From Streptomyces sp. NBC_00341 (lineage in GTDB: Bacteria > Actinomycetota > Actinomycetes > Streptomycetales > Streptomycetaceae): DNA of 64,000 nt. The stretch spans positions 7,378,001-7,442,000 of the forward strand of contig NZ_CP108002.1 of NCBI RefSeq assembly GCF_041435055.1. The letters are read 5' to 3'. Positions 52,064 to 60,448 of this stretch are shown here, piece by piece. The notes beneath the pieces were generated by a model that did not search any database, was not told the DNA's origin, and worked only from the letters and a program-made list of their open reading frames with translations. Made by a program: the position numbers and the translations under genes. How positions within the stretch are numbered: position 1 is the first letter of the stretch; every line of letters begins with the position of its first letter.

Positions 52064-52504
52064 ATGAACATCCCTTTCTTGGACAACTGGCGTAAGCGTC
52101 ACGACGGTAGGCCGGAGGCGGGGCTCGCCGCCGCCGTCGACGCCGATCCGGAAGGCGTGGCGCAGCTGCTCGCCGAATGTGACCTGCTCCGCGTCCGGGC
52201 GGGGGAGCGCGGGCTCGAACTCGACGACAGCCCGGTCTCTTTGGCGGCGCTGGACCAGCTTCCGCCGCGCTGGCGCGACGATCCGGAGGAGCTGCCCTGG
52301 CTGGGCAACGACGCGGGGCTCTACCTGGGCACGGTACTGGTGCGCAACGTTCCCGGCGCGCACTGGCACATCTGGCCGAGCGGTCAGCCCGTGGTGCGGC
52401 TCGCGTCCGGGCGTGAGATCGACGTGGTCGAGGCCGGACTGGGCTGGGCGATGTCCGGCAGTCCCGAGCTGTCCCAGATCTACTCGGAGTCGGCCGAGGG
52501 CTGA
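52064..52504 (+). CDS. DUF6278-like conserved protein
   Basis: 146 residues from the ATG at 52064. Earlier in-frame starts give an Arg/Ala-rich extension. It begins MNIPFLDNWRKRH and contains a likely cystathionine-beta-synthase-free, purely alpha/beta body with the segment LGNDAGLYLGTVLVRNVPGA, then HWHIWPSGQPVVRLASGREI. This matches a Streptomyces-wide family I know only as DUF6278. It is near in size and layout to small immunity-type or sensor proteins, but no function can be named. It stands ~195 bp before the glutamate transporter operon, same strand. Confidence 0.7.
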   Translation: MNIPFLDNWRKRHDGRPEAGLAAAVDADPEGVAQLLAECDLLRVRAGERGLELDDSPVSLAALDQLPPRWRDDPEELPWLGNDAGLYLGTVLVRNVPGAHWHIWPSGQPVVRLASGREIDVVEAGLGWAMSGSPELSQIYSESAEG

Positions 52505-52698
52505 GGAGTCCGGCGCCCGGATCACGACGCTTCCCGAGCCGGTCCCCAAGCCGATCCCCGGGGCAATCCCGAGCCGTTCCGCGGCCCGGCTAGATAAAAC
52601 GCCTTATGCCCCAATTGCGCGTGTCGGGTGTGAAGTCCCTTGCCGGGATGGATAGTTTGCGCTGACCTGGACCAAGCGACAAGTGGGTAGGGCAGCGT

Positions 52699-53442
52699 AT
52701 GGCCGTCGATCCGTTGATCGAGCTGCGTGGCGTCAATAAGTTCTACGGAAAGTTGCACGTACTGCAGGACATCAATCTCACCGTCGGCCGCGGAGAGGTG
52801 GTGGTGGTCATCGGCCCCTCGGGCTCCGGCAAGTCAACGCTCTGCCGGACGATCAACCGGCTCGAAACGATCGAGTCGGGCCACATCACGCTCGACGGCA
52901 GACCCCTTCCGGAGGAAGGCAGGGGGCTCGCCGAGCTGAGGACCGAAGTCGGCATGGTCTTCCAGTCGTTCAACCTGTTCGCGCACAAGACCGTACTGGC
53001 GAACGTCTCGCTCGCCCAGCTCAAGGTCCGCAAGCGGAAGAAGGGCGAGGCCGACCGGCGCTCCCGGGAACTCCTGGACCGGGTGGGGCTCGCCTCGCAG
53101 GCCGACAAGTTCCCGGCCCAGCTCTCCGGCGGCCAGCAGCAGCGGGTGGCCATCGCCCGCGCCCTCGCCATGGACCCCAAGGCGCTCCTCTTCGACGAGC
53201 CCACCTCTGCGCTCGATCCGGAGATGATCAACGAGGTGCTGGAAGTGATGCAGCAGCTCGCCCGGGAGGGCATGACGATGGTCGTCGTCACGCACGAGAT
53301 GGGGTTCGCCCGGTCCGCCGCCAACCGGGTCGTCTTCATGGCCGACGGCCGCATCGTCGAGGACCGCGTCCCGGAGGACTTCTTCACCGCGCCGGAGAGC
53401 GACCGCGCCAAGGACTTCCTGTCCAAGATCCTCAAGCACTGA
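52699..53442 (+). CDS. gluA: Polar amino acid (glutamate-type) ABC transporter ATPase
   Basis: 247 residues. Walker A is GPSGSGKST, the Q-loop is [18 protein letters not shown], the signature is LSGGQQQRV, Walker B is [15 protein letters not shown], and the switch is VVTHEMGFA. This pattern (including FNLFxHxT and DPEM) is typical of GluA/GlnQ ATPases. First gene of a four-gene operon with lipoprotein and two permeases in the GluABCD order. It drives uptake of glutamate or a similar acidic amino acid. Confidence 0.92.
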   Translation: MAVDPLIELRGVNKFYGKLHVLQDINLTVGRGEVVVVIGPSGSGKSTLCRTINRLETIESGHITLDGRPLPEEGRGLAELRTEVGMVFQSFNLFAHKTVLANVSLAQLKVRKRKKGEADRRSRELLDRVGLASQADKFPAQLSGGQQQRVAIARALAMDPKALLFDEPTSALDPEMINEVLEVMQQLAREGMTMVVVTHEMGFARSAANRVVFMADGRIVEDRVPEDFFTAPESDRAKDFLSKILKH

Positions 53443-53453
53443 CGGGAGGCCCT

Positions 53454-54368
53454 GTGTTGCGTACGAGAAAAGTACTGGCCGTCTGTGCCGTCCTGCTGCT
53501 GGCCCTCCTCGCCGCGGGCTGTGGCAAGGACGGCAGCCCGCCGGTGAAGGGGCCGAAGGCCGGGGCGCTGCCCGTGTACCGGGTCGACACCGGATTCCGG
53601 CTGCCGGACTCCAGGACCTGGACGCAGGCGAAGAAGCGCGGATACCTCCGGGTGGGCGCCAAGGAGGACCAGCCCTACCTGGGCGAGAAGGACCCGGCCA
53701 CCGGCGTCTACTCCGGCTTCGACATCGAGATCGCCCGGATGATGTCGGCCTCGCTCGGCTTCGACCCGAAGACGATCCGGTTCAAGACGATCGCCTCCGC
53801 CAACCGCGAGACGGCACTGCAGAACGGGCAGATCGACTACTACGTCGGCACCTACACGATCAACGACATGCGCAAGAAGCTCGTCGGATTCGCCGGCCCC
53901 TACTACATGGCCGGGCAGGGGCTGCTGGTCCGCACGGACGAGAACGACATCCACGGCCCACAGGACCTGGCGGGCAAGACGGTCTGCTCCGCGGCGGGTT
54001 CGACCCCGTACCAGCGGATCGCCGCCGACTACCCGAAGGCCGACCTGGTCTCGTACGACACGTACTCCATCTGCGTCGACAACCTGCTGACCTACCAGGT
54101 CGACGTCGTCACCACCGACGACGCGATCCTGCTCGGCTTCGCGGCCAAGGCGCCCGACGAGATGAAGGTCGTCGGCAAGCCCTTCTCGAAGGAGCCGTAC
54201 GGCATCGGGGTCCCGCGCGGCGACAACGCCCTGCGGGCCGCGCTGAACAACGCGCTGGAGGCCAACGAGAAGAACGGCAACTGGAAGAAGGCCTACGAGG
54301 CCACGCTCGGTCTCTCCGGGGCGCCCGCGCCGAAGCCGCCGCCCATCGACCGCTACCCGGCGACCTGA
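53454..54368 (+). CDS. gluB: Glutamate-type ABC transporter substrate-binding lipoprotein
   Basis: 304 residues from a GTG with GGGAGG just upstream. The lipobox is LLAAGC with Cys23. The family-3 binding-protein core begins [20 protein letters not shown] and includes [33 protein letters not shown], the ligand-gripping [14 protein letters not shown], and [13 protein letters not shown]. It captures the amino acid outside the membrane. Start 11 bp after the ATPase stop. Confidence 0.92.
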   Translation: MLRTRKVLAVCAVLLLALLAAGCGKDGSPPVKGPKAGALPVYRVDTGFRLPDSRTWTQAKKRGYLRVGAKEDQPYLGEKDPATGVYSGFDIEIARMMSASLGFDPKTIRFKTIASANRETALQNGQIDYYVGTYTINDMRKKLVGFAGPYYMAGQGLLVRTDENDIHGPQDLAGKTVCSAAGSTPYQRIAADYPKADLVSYDTYSICVDNLLTYQVDVVTTDDAILLGFAAKAPDEMKVVGKPFSKEPYGIGVPRGDNALRAALNNALEANEKNGNWKKAYEATLGLSGAPAPKPPPIDRYPAT

Positions 54369-54384
54369 GAGGACGACCAGAACC

Positions 54385-55029
54385 ATGGACGTACTCACCG
54401 AGAACTTCTCGCTCTACGGCAAGGGCTTCCTCGGCACCCTCGAACTCACCGTCTACGCCTCGATCCTGGCGATGGTCCTCGGCTTCGTCATGGCCTCCTG
54501 CCGGGTGGCGCCCGTCGGCTCGTTCCGGGTGATCGGCACGGTCTGGGTCATGGTGCTGCGCAACACCCCGCTCACCCTGCTCTTCTTCGCCGTGCTGCTC
54601 GGCCTGCCACGCTTCGGCCTGGTACTGCCGTTCAAGGTCTTCGCGGTCATCGCGCTCGGCTGCTACACCTCCGCGTTCATCTGCGAGGTGCTGCGCTCCG
54701 GGATCAACACCGTGCCCACGGGACAGGGTGAGGCCGCGCGCAGCCTCGGCATGACGTTCGGGCAGACACTCGGCAACGTGGTGCTCCCGCAGGCGTTCCG
54801 CTCGGTGATCCCGCCGATCGGCTCGACGCTCATCGCACTGGCCAAGAACTCCGCGATCGCCGGGGCGTTCAGCGTCACCGAACTGCTCGGCACCTACAAG
54901 ACCCTCAACGAGCTGGGATACAGCATCATCTGGACCTTCGTCTGGATCGCCGTCGGCTACCTGATCATCACGTTGTCCATCAGCGCGGTCTTCAACGTGA
55001 TGGAGAAGCGCTGGGGAGTCGCCCGATGA
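54385..55029 (+). CDS. gluC: Glutamate-type ABC transporter permease
   Basis: 214 residues, about five membrane helices, His/Glu/Gln permease family. The ATPase-contact loop reads [24 protein letters not shown] with the EAA motif. The mid-part [17 protein letters not shown] is typical of GluC. It forms a heterodimer channel with the next permease, whose start overlaps this stop (ATGA at 55026-55029). Confidence 0.92.
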   Translation: MDVLTENFSLYGKGFLGTLELTVYASILAMVLGFVMASCRVAPVGSFRVIGTVWVMVLRNTPLTLLFFAVLLGLPRFGLVLPFKVFAVIALGCYTSAFICEVLRSGINTVPTGQGEAARSLGMTFGQTLGNVVLPQAFRSVIPPIGSTLIALAKNSAIAGAFSVTELLGTYKTLNELGYSIIWTFVWIAVGYLIITLSISAVFNVMEKRWGVAR

Positions 55030-55898
55030 CCAGTCACTCCGCGCCCTCCGCCACCGCGCTCTACGACATCCCCGGACCGCTGACCCGCAGACGGCACCTC
55101 GTCTACGGAGTCGTCTCGACGGTCCTGATCCTCGCCCTCGTCGGCTGGGTCATCTACCTGCTCTTCGACACCGACCAGTTCACCAGCGCCAAATGGACGC
55201 CCTTCGAGTACAAGGGCATCCAGGAACTGCTGCTGCGCGGCCTCGGCAACACCCTCAAGGCGTTCGCGTACGCCGCGGTGCTCTCCCTGGCCCTCGGGGC
55301 CGTCCTGGCCGTCGGGCGGCTCTCCGACCACCGGCCGGTGCGCTGGGTGGCCACCGTCCTCGTCGAGTTCTTCCGCGCCATGCCCGTACTGGTGATGATC
55401 TTCTTCATCTTCGTCGCGCTGAAGGTACAGCCGCTGCCGGCGCTGGTCGCCGGGCTGACCCTGTACAACGGCTCGGTGCTCGCCGAGGTGTTCCGCTCCG
55501 GCATCAACTCGGTCGAACGCGGCCAGCACGAGGCGGCGTTCGCGCTGGGCATGCGCAAGACGCAGGTCACGACCTTCGTGCTGGCCCCGCAGGCGGTGCG
55601 CGCGATGCTGCCCACCATCATCAGCCAGCTGGTGGTGGCGCTGAAGGACACCTCGCTCGGCTATCTGATCACTTACGAGGAATTCCTTCATGCCGGGAAG
55701 CTCATCGCCTCCAACCTCGACTACGATCTTCCCTTCATCCCCGTGGTGATGGTGATCTCGCCGATCTACATCGGGATGTGCATGCTGCTCTCCTGGTTCG
55801 CGACCTGGGTGGCGAAACGGCAGCGGCGCAATCCGAGGACGGAGGCGGTGGACGTCGCACCCGCCCCACCAGGAACGCTCCAGCCGGGAGCGCAGTAG
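55026..55898 (+). CDS. gluD: Glutamate-type ABC transporter permease
   Basis: 290 residues. A ~25-residue cytoplasmic start with a conserved LYDIPGPLTRRRH, then about five membrane helices. The EAA loop reads EAAFALGMRKTQVTTFVLAPQAVR, and VEFFRAMPVLVMIFFIFV is the usual GluD segment. A ~25-residue Pro-rich tail ends it. Last gene of the operon. A hairpin starts right after the stop. Confidence 0.92.
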   Translation: MTSHSAPSATALYDIPGPLTRRRHLVYGVVSTVLILALVGWVIYLLFDTDQFTSAKWTPFEYKGIQELLLRGLGNTLKAFAYAAVLSLALGAVLAVGRLSDHRPVRWVATVLVEFFRAMPVLVMIFFIFVALKVQPLPALVAGLTLYNGSVLAEVFRSGINSVERGQHEAAFALGMRKTQVTTFVLAPQAVRAMLPTIISQLVVALKDTSLGYLITYEEFLHAGKLIASNLDYDLPFIPVVMVISPIYIGMCMLLSWFATWVAKRQRRNPRTEAVDVAPAPPGTLQPGAQ

Positions 55899-55926
55899 CC
55901 GGGAACTGCCGTGAGGCGGTGCCCGG
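55899..55926 (+). terminator. Terminator of the glutamate transporter operon
   Basis: CCGGG-A-ACTGCC, loop GTGA, GGCGGT-G-CCCGG, directly after the gluD stop. A second hairpin, CGGACCG/CGGTCCG, follows at 55977-55995. Confidence 0.65.
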
Positions 55927-56327
55927 GAGCGGTGCCCGCCCGGTAGCAGCCGGTGATCACTTCTCGTGCAACGGTACGGACCGCATGACGGTCCGCATCG
56001 GCGAGGGGAAGGTCAGCTGTGAGCCGGCCGGGCTGTGCTCGGTGCGCAACGGGCCGACGGTGTCGGCCATCGGGGCGCGTCGGTGACCGGCCGGGTCGCC
56101 GTGGGAGCCGGAGAACCACTCCGGGCCCACGGGGAACGGCCGGCCCGGCGTCCGCCGTGACGTGCCCGGCGGCCCGTGGCAGCGCCGCACACACCGGTAC
56201 GAGAACGCCTTCACCGCGTCCGGTATCGTCCCCCCTTCGATCCCGACGACCGCCCCTCGTCCTGCCGCGCCCGCGAGCCGGGACCGGCGAGGAGGTCGTG
56301 GAGACCCTCGGAGAGTGGGAGACATCG
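55927..56327. other. Gap of about 400 bp before the MurJ-like gene
   Basis: It holds a 7-bp hairpin (55977-55995) and no gene I can support. Frames on both strands are open here because of high GC, but have no recognisable content. The MurJ promoter should lie in its second half. Confidence 0.5.
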
Positions 56328-56393
56328 GTGCGCGGAGCAGACGGCAACACCACCCCGTCCCGGACGGACCGGGCCTGCCCGGCGCGCCGGTGA
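56328..56393 (+). CDS. 21-codon leader ORF, or true N-terminus, of the MurJ-like gene
   Basis: GTG at 56328 has GGGAG 6 bp upstream, the best ribosome site in the area. It encodes MRGADGNTTPSRTDRACPAR plus one Arg and ends in a TGA that overlaps the MurJ GTG (GTGA at 56390-56393). Either it is a leader peptide that couples translation, or a sequence error or frameshift has detached the real MurJ start. Confidence 0.4.
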   Translation: MRGADGNTTPSRTDRACPARR

Positions 56394-58078
56394 CGGCCGC
56401 GGACGCGACCACCGGGGCCGCCACCCAGGAGCACGAGCAGCCGGGATCCCGCTCGGTGCTGCGCAGCGGCGCCGTCATGGCCGCCGGCTCCGTCGTCTCA
56501 CGGGCCACCGGATTCATACGCTCGGCGGTCGTCGTCGCCGCGCTCGGCACCGGACTGCGGGCCGACGGCTACACGGTCGCCAACACCCTGCCCAACATCC
56601 TGTACATGCTGCTGATCGGCGGCGCCCTGAACGCCGTCTTCGTCCCCGAACTCGTCCGCGTCGCAAAGGAGCACACCGACGGCGGGGCCGCCTACACCGA
56701 CCGGCTCCTCACCCTCTGCACGGCGGGGCTCCTCGCCCTGACCGCGCTCGCCGTCGTCGGCGCCCCGCTGATCATCTCCCTGTACGCGCCCACCTACGAC
56801 GGCGACCAGGCCGAACTCACCATCGCCCTGGCCCGCTACTGCCTGCCCCAGATCCTCTTCTACGGGCTCTTCACCCTCCTGGGACAGGTGCTCAACGCCC
56901 GCAACAGGTTCGGGGCGATGATGTGGACCCCGGTCCTCAACAACGTCGTGATCATCGCCGTGTTCGGGCTCTACCTCTGGACCGCGACGGACTCGGACGG
57001 CAGCCTCACCTCCGCCCAGGCCCAGCTGCTCGGCTGGGGGACCACGGCCGGAATCGCCGTACAGACCCTGGCACTCGTACCCGCCCTGCGCGCGGCGAAG
57101 TTCCGCTGGCGGCCGAGGTTCGACTGGCGCGGCAGCGGCCTCACCCGGCCGCTGCGCGCGGCCGGCTGGCTCGTCATGCTGGTGCTGACCAACCAGGCCG
57201 CCTACTGGGTGGTGACCCGGCTCTCCACCGCGACCGGCCAGCACGCGGTGGACCAGGGCGTGGCCGGCGGCGCCGGGTACACCGCGTACAGCTACGCCTT
57301 CCAGCTGTGGGTGGTGCCGCAGGGCATCGTGACCGTCAGCCTCGTCACGGCGCTGATGCCGAGGATGAGCCGGGCGGCGGCCGAGGGCGATCTGGCCGGG
57401 GTGCGCCGCGACGTCTCGTACGCGCTGCGGACCTCTGCCGCCGTGGTGGTCCCGGCCGCCGCCGCGCTGCTCGCGCTCGCGCCGTGGGTGATGGGAGCGG
57501 TGTTCGGCTACGGACAGACGGGCCCGGCCGACATCACCGTGATGGCGGGCATGATGGCGGCCTTCGCACCGGGGCTCATCGCCTACTCCGGGCAGTACGT
57601 GCTCTCCCGCGGCTTCTACGCGATGAGCGACACCCGCACCCCGTTCCTCCTGAACCTGGTCATCGCGGCGCTCAACGCCGGTCTCACGGTCGCCGCCTAC
57701 CTGCTGCTCCCCGCGCGCTGGGCGGTCACCGGGATGGCCGGGGCGTACTCCGTCGCGCTGTTCGCCGGTTTCGCCGTCACGGCGTACGTACTGCACCGCA
57801 GGGTCTCCGGGAGCGGCGTGGAGCGGCCCTCGCTGTCGCGCTCGCCCGGAGTGCGGGCGCACGCGCGGCTGGTGGCCGCCTGCGTGCCGGCGGGGCTGCT
57901 GGCGTACGCGGCGGCCCGCGCCGTGGACACGGCAGGGTCCGGGCTCGGGGACTTCGGCGCTGCGGGCACCGGGATGGCCGTGCTCCTCCTGGTGGTGGCG
58001 CTGCTGGCGCGTCCGCTGCGGCTGACCGAGGTCAGCACCGCGTTGGCGGCCGTCCGGAGCCGGCTGCGCCGGGGCTGA
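56390..58078 (+). CDS. murJ: MurJ/MviN-type lipid II flippase paralogue
   Basis: 562 residues with ~14 membrane helices. The start is uncertain: GTG 56390 has no ribosome site of its own and overlaps a short leader ORF. Family features are VVSRATGFIRSAVVVAALGTG, NTLPNILYMLLIGGALNAVFVPELV, RYCLPQILFYGLFTLLGQVLNARNR (given here in part), YSYAFQLWVVPQGIVTVSL, and SRGFYAMSDTRTPF. MurJ carries lipid-linked peptidoglycan precursor across the membrane. Streptomyces usually has another murJ near the chromosome replication genes, so this is likely a second copy. It converges on a lanthipeptide operon, and a role in protection or export there is only a guess. Confidence 0.88.
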   Translation: MTAADATTGAATQEHEQPGSRSVLRSGAVMAAGSVVSRATGFIRSAVVVAALGTGLRADGYTVANTLPNILYMLLIGGALNAVFVPELVRVAKEHTDGGAAYTDRLLTLCTAGLLALTALAVVGAPLIISLYAPTYDGDQAELTIALARYCLPQILFYGLFTLLGQVLNARNRFGAMMWTPVLNNVVIIAVFGLYLWTATDSDGSLTSAQAQLLGWGTTAGIAVQTLALVPALRAAKFRWRPRFDWRGSGLTRPLRAAGWLVMLVLTNQAAYWVVTRLSTATGQHAVDQGVAGGAGYTAYSYAFQLWVVPQGIVTVSLVTALMPRMSRAAAEGDLAGVRRDVSYALRTSAAVVVPAAAALLALAPWVMGAVFGYGQTGPADITVMAGMMAAFAPGLIAYSGQYVLSRGFYAMSDTRTPFLLNLVIAALNAGLTVAAYLLLPARWAVTGMAGAYSVALFAGFAVTAYVLHRRVSGSGVERPSLSRSPGVRAHARLVAACVPAGLLAYAAARAVDTAGSGLGDFGAAGTGMAVLLLVVALLARPLRLTEVSTALAAVRSRLRRG

Positions 58079-58147
58079 GTCCCGCCACCGGGTCCCGTCC
58101 GCGCGGGCGCGGTGGGCGCGACCGGGGCCCGAGCCAGGACGGCGGGG

Positions 58148-59005
58148 CTACTCCAGGCGGTTGAAGCGGTGGCCGGCCCACAGCAGAGCCCCCGCACCGC
58201 AGGCCAGGAGCAGGACGGCTTCGAGCAGAAGAGAGGGCTGCCGGCCCGCCCAGTCGATCCCTCCGACGGCTGTCCGGCCCGGTGCCCGCATGGCGATGCA
58301 GCGGCGGAGCAGATCCACTCCGTAGGCCAGCGGGTTGGCGGCGGTGAGGGCGTGGGTCCAGGACGGCAGGGTCTGGAGTGGGAAGAAGCCGCCGGAGAGG
58401 AACAGGAGCGGCGTCATCACCACCCCGAGCAGCGTGTGGAACGTCTCGGCCCTCCGCAGGCTCACGGCCAGGGCCAGGGCGAGCGAGGTGATGGTGAAGG
58501 AGATCAGGATCATGCCGCTGAGAAGCAGCACCAGCAGGAGCGGGTCGTAGGGCAGGCCGACCAGGCCGGCCAGCCCGAGCAGTACGGCGCCCTGGACCGT
58601 GGCGACCAGCGTTCCACCGGCACAGTTGCCCAGGAGCAGGGTCGAGCGGCGGACCGGGGCCATCAGGAGTTCGCGGAGGTAGCCGCTCTGACGGTCCATG
58701 ATCAGACGGATGCCGACCATGATGGCCGGTGTCTGCACCGTCATCATCAGCATGCCGGGGAAGAGGTAGGTCTGGTAGCCGACGCCCAGGGACGCGGTGG
58801 GGATGAGGGCGTTCAGCCCGCCTCCGAGGACGAGGAGGTACAGCACCGGGTGGAGCAGCATCAGCGCGACGTGGGCGCGCTGGCCGGTCAGGCGGAGCAG
58901 ATCGCGGTAGACCAGACCGTGGACCGCGCGGAGTTCGTGCCGGGGGCGGCTCGCCCGTTCGCTGCCCGGGGCGATCACGGAGGGGCGCAGGGGGAGCGTG
59001 GTCAT
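58148..59005 (-). CDS. ABC-2-type permease of the lanthipeptide cluster
   Basis: 285 residues from the ATG at 59005, which overlaps the ATPase stop by 4 bp. Six membrane helices and the ABC-2 segments GIRLIMDRQSGYLRELLMAPV and PLLFLSGGFFPLQTLPSW. It forms the membrane part of a DrrAB-like exporter with the preceding ATPase. Position after the lanthipeptide precursor suggests it exports the product or gives self-protection, like the transporter genes of venezuelin-type clusters. Confidence 0.88.
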   Translation of the reverse strand: MTTLPLRPSVIAPGSERASRPRHELRAVHGLVYRDLLRLTGQRAHVALMLLHPVLYLLVLGGGLNALIPTASLGVGYQTYLFPGMLMMTVQTPAIMVGIRLIMDRQSGYLRELLMAPVRRSTLLLGNCAGGTLVATVQGAVLLGLAGLVGLPYDPLLLVLLLSGMILISFTITSLALALAVSLRRAETFHTLLGVVMTPLLFLSGGFFPLQTLPSWTHALTAANPLAYGVDLLRRCIAMRAPGRTAVGGIDWAGRQPSLLLEAVLLLACGAGALLWAGHRFNRLE

Positions 59006-60126
59006 CGGCCACCGCCGGATTCCGCCGCTGCTCCGGACGGGCCGGAAGCGGCGGCTGCCGGCCCGGGGCGCGCCGTGTGGATGCTGCGGCCGGTGTGGTG
59101 GAAGAAGACGTCGTCGAGCGTGGGCGGGGTCGCCGACGCGGAGTGTACGGCGATGCCGTGGCCTGCCAACTCCGCGCACAGTCGGGGAATCCAGGAGCTG
59201 CCCTCGGGGACCCGGAGGCAGACGCCGTTCGCGTCCACCGTGACGGAGTGTCCCGGCGGCGCGCTCCGGCGGACGATCCGGTGCGCCGTGGCGTCCTCGC
59301 TGGTGCGCAGCACGACCCGGTCGTCCCCGATCGCGACCTTCAGCGCGAGCGGAGAGCCCTGTGCCACCAGTTCGCCGTGGTCGATGATGGCGATGCGGTC
59401 GCAGTTCTCCGCCTCTTCGAGGTAGTGCGTGGTGACGAAGAGCGTGCTGCCGTGCTGTTCGCGCAGGGCGAGCAGATGCTCCCAGATCTGCGCACGGGCG
59501 TGCGGGTCGAGACCGGTGGTCGGCTCGTCCAGGAACAGCACGGCGGGTGCGTGCAGCAGCTGACGGGCGATCTCCAGGCGGCGGCGCATACCGCCGGACA
59601 AGGTGCTCACGGGGGAGCGGCGCCGGTCGCTCAGCCCGGCCGTCGCGAGTACCTCTGCGGCGCGGCGGCGTGCTACGTCCCGTCTCAGCCCGTAGAGGCG
59701 TGCGTGGATGCGCAGGTTCTGCTCTGCCGTCAGGTCGGGGTCCAGAGCGCTGTGCTGGAACAGCATGCCTACCTGGCGCCGCAGTTGATGGGCCTGGGTG
59801 CGGACATCGGCTCCGGCGACGGTGGCGTCACCGGAGGTTGGGCGGGTCAGGGCGCACAGCATGGCGATCGTGGTGGACTTCCCGGCGCCGTTGGGACCGA
59901 GGAAGGCGAAGGTCTCCCCCTCCTCCACATCCAGGTCCAGTTCGCGCACGGCGTGGGTGGTGGTGCCGTCCGGGCCGGGGTAGCTCTTGGCCAGACCCCG
60001 CGTCCTGATCGCGTACCCGGGCCGGGGGCCCGGTACGGGAGCGGGGCGGGTGGCCTCCGGACCGGTGCGGGTGCTTGTCATGAGGGCTGCTCGGGAGAGA
60101 TCGTCATCACCGGCGTGAAGCTGCAT
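59002..60126 (-). CDS. ABC transporter ATPase of the lanthipeptide cluster (DrrA-like)
   Basis: 374 residues from the ATG at 60126, which has AGAGGAGG ~9 bp upstream. An ATG 15 codons later lacks a ribosome site. Walker A is GPNGAGKST, the Q-loop is VGMLFQHSALDPDLTAEQN, the signature is LSGGMRRRLE, Walker B is VLFLDEPTTGLDPHAR, and the switch is FVTTHYLEEA. The C-terminal ~90 residues are the DrrA-type extension, ending in a Ser/Ala/Gly-rich tail. It pairs with the ABC-2 permease downstream. Confidence 0.9.
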   Translation of the reverse strand: MQLHAGDDDLSRAALMTSTRTGPEATRPAPVPGPRPGYAIRTRGLAKSYPGPDGTTTHAVRELDLDVEEGETFAFLGPNGAGKSTTIAMLCALTRPTSGDATVAGADVRTQAHQLRRQVGMLFQHSALDPDLTAEQNLRIHARLYGLRRDVARRRAAEVLATAGLSDRRRSPVSTLSGGMRRRLEIARQLLHAPAVLFLDEPTTGLDPHARAQIWEHLLALREQHGSTLFVTTHYLEEAENCDRIAIIDHGELVAQGSPLALKVAIGDDRVVLRTSEDATAHRIVRRSAPPGHSVTVDANGVCLRVPEGSSWIPRLCAELAGHGIAVHSASATPPTLDDVFFHHTGRSIHTARPGPAAAASGPSGAAAESGGGR

Positions 60127-60194
60127 GTGGTCCGGTCCTCCTCTTGGGATGTTCGTCTCGACCCCCGCGAACCCGGCATGATCCAGACGCTGAT

Positions 60195-60230
60195 CCGGCC
60201 GGCGGCTGTCCCGGGACAGCCGCCGGCCGG
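60195..60230 (-). terminator. 36-bp perfect palindrome between precursor and exporter genes
   Basis: Bases 60195-60230 are their own reverse complement (18-bp arms, centre CCCGGG). It begins 15 bp past the precursor stop. It probably stops most transcripts after the precursor gene or stabilises its mRNA, so that precursor is made in excess over the transporter. Confidence 0.75.
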
Positions 60231-60245
60231 GTGGTGCCACCACGC

Positions 60246-60401
60246 CTAGGCGCAGCTGATGCCGATACACACCGTGTTCAGCACGGTCAGCAGACCGACG
60301 CACTCACACGTCCCGGAGAACGACGCTCCGTCGACGCCGACCGGGTCCGTCTCGGGAAGGGCGTGGAGGTGGGCGAGCAGTTCGAGGTCCTGGATGTCCA
60401 T
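60246..60401 (-). CDS. lanA: Class IV lanthipeptide precursor peptide (venezuelin-like)
   Basis: 51 residues from the ATG at 60401, preceded by an A/G-rich AGAAAAAGGAGA ribosome site. The leader reads MDIQDLELLAHLHALPETDP. The core follows with Ser/Thr and Cys pairs for lanthionine rings: ASFSGTCECVG, then LLTVLNTVCIGISCA. From memory this is very close to venezuelin (VenA) of S. venezuelae, which has the same GLLT-LNTVCIGISCA ring region and PETDPVG leader end. The exact rings and leader cleavage site cannot be set from sequence. It sits between the LanL gene and the ABC exporter genes. Confidence 0.9.
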   Translation of the reverse strand: MDIQDLELLAHLHALPETDPVGVDGASFSGTCECVGLLTVLNTVCIGISCA

Positions 60402-60448
60402 GGGATTCTCCTTTTTCTCTGAGGGGTTTGCGGCAGAGTTTCTGCCGC

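Noticed and set aside
56162..56389. Earlier GTG start for the MurJ-like protein
   Set aside because: It adds an Arg/Pro-rich segment unlike any MurJ N-terminus.
55957..56550. Minus-strand open frame of ~197 codons in the gap before MurJ
   Set aside because: It runs into the MurJ coding region, has no motif, and no good ribosome site.
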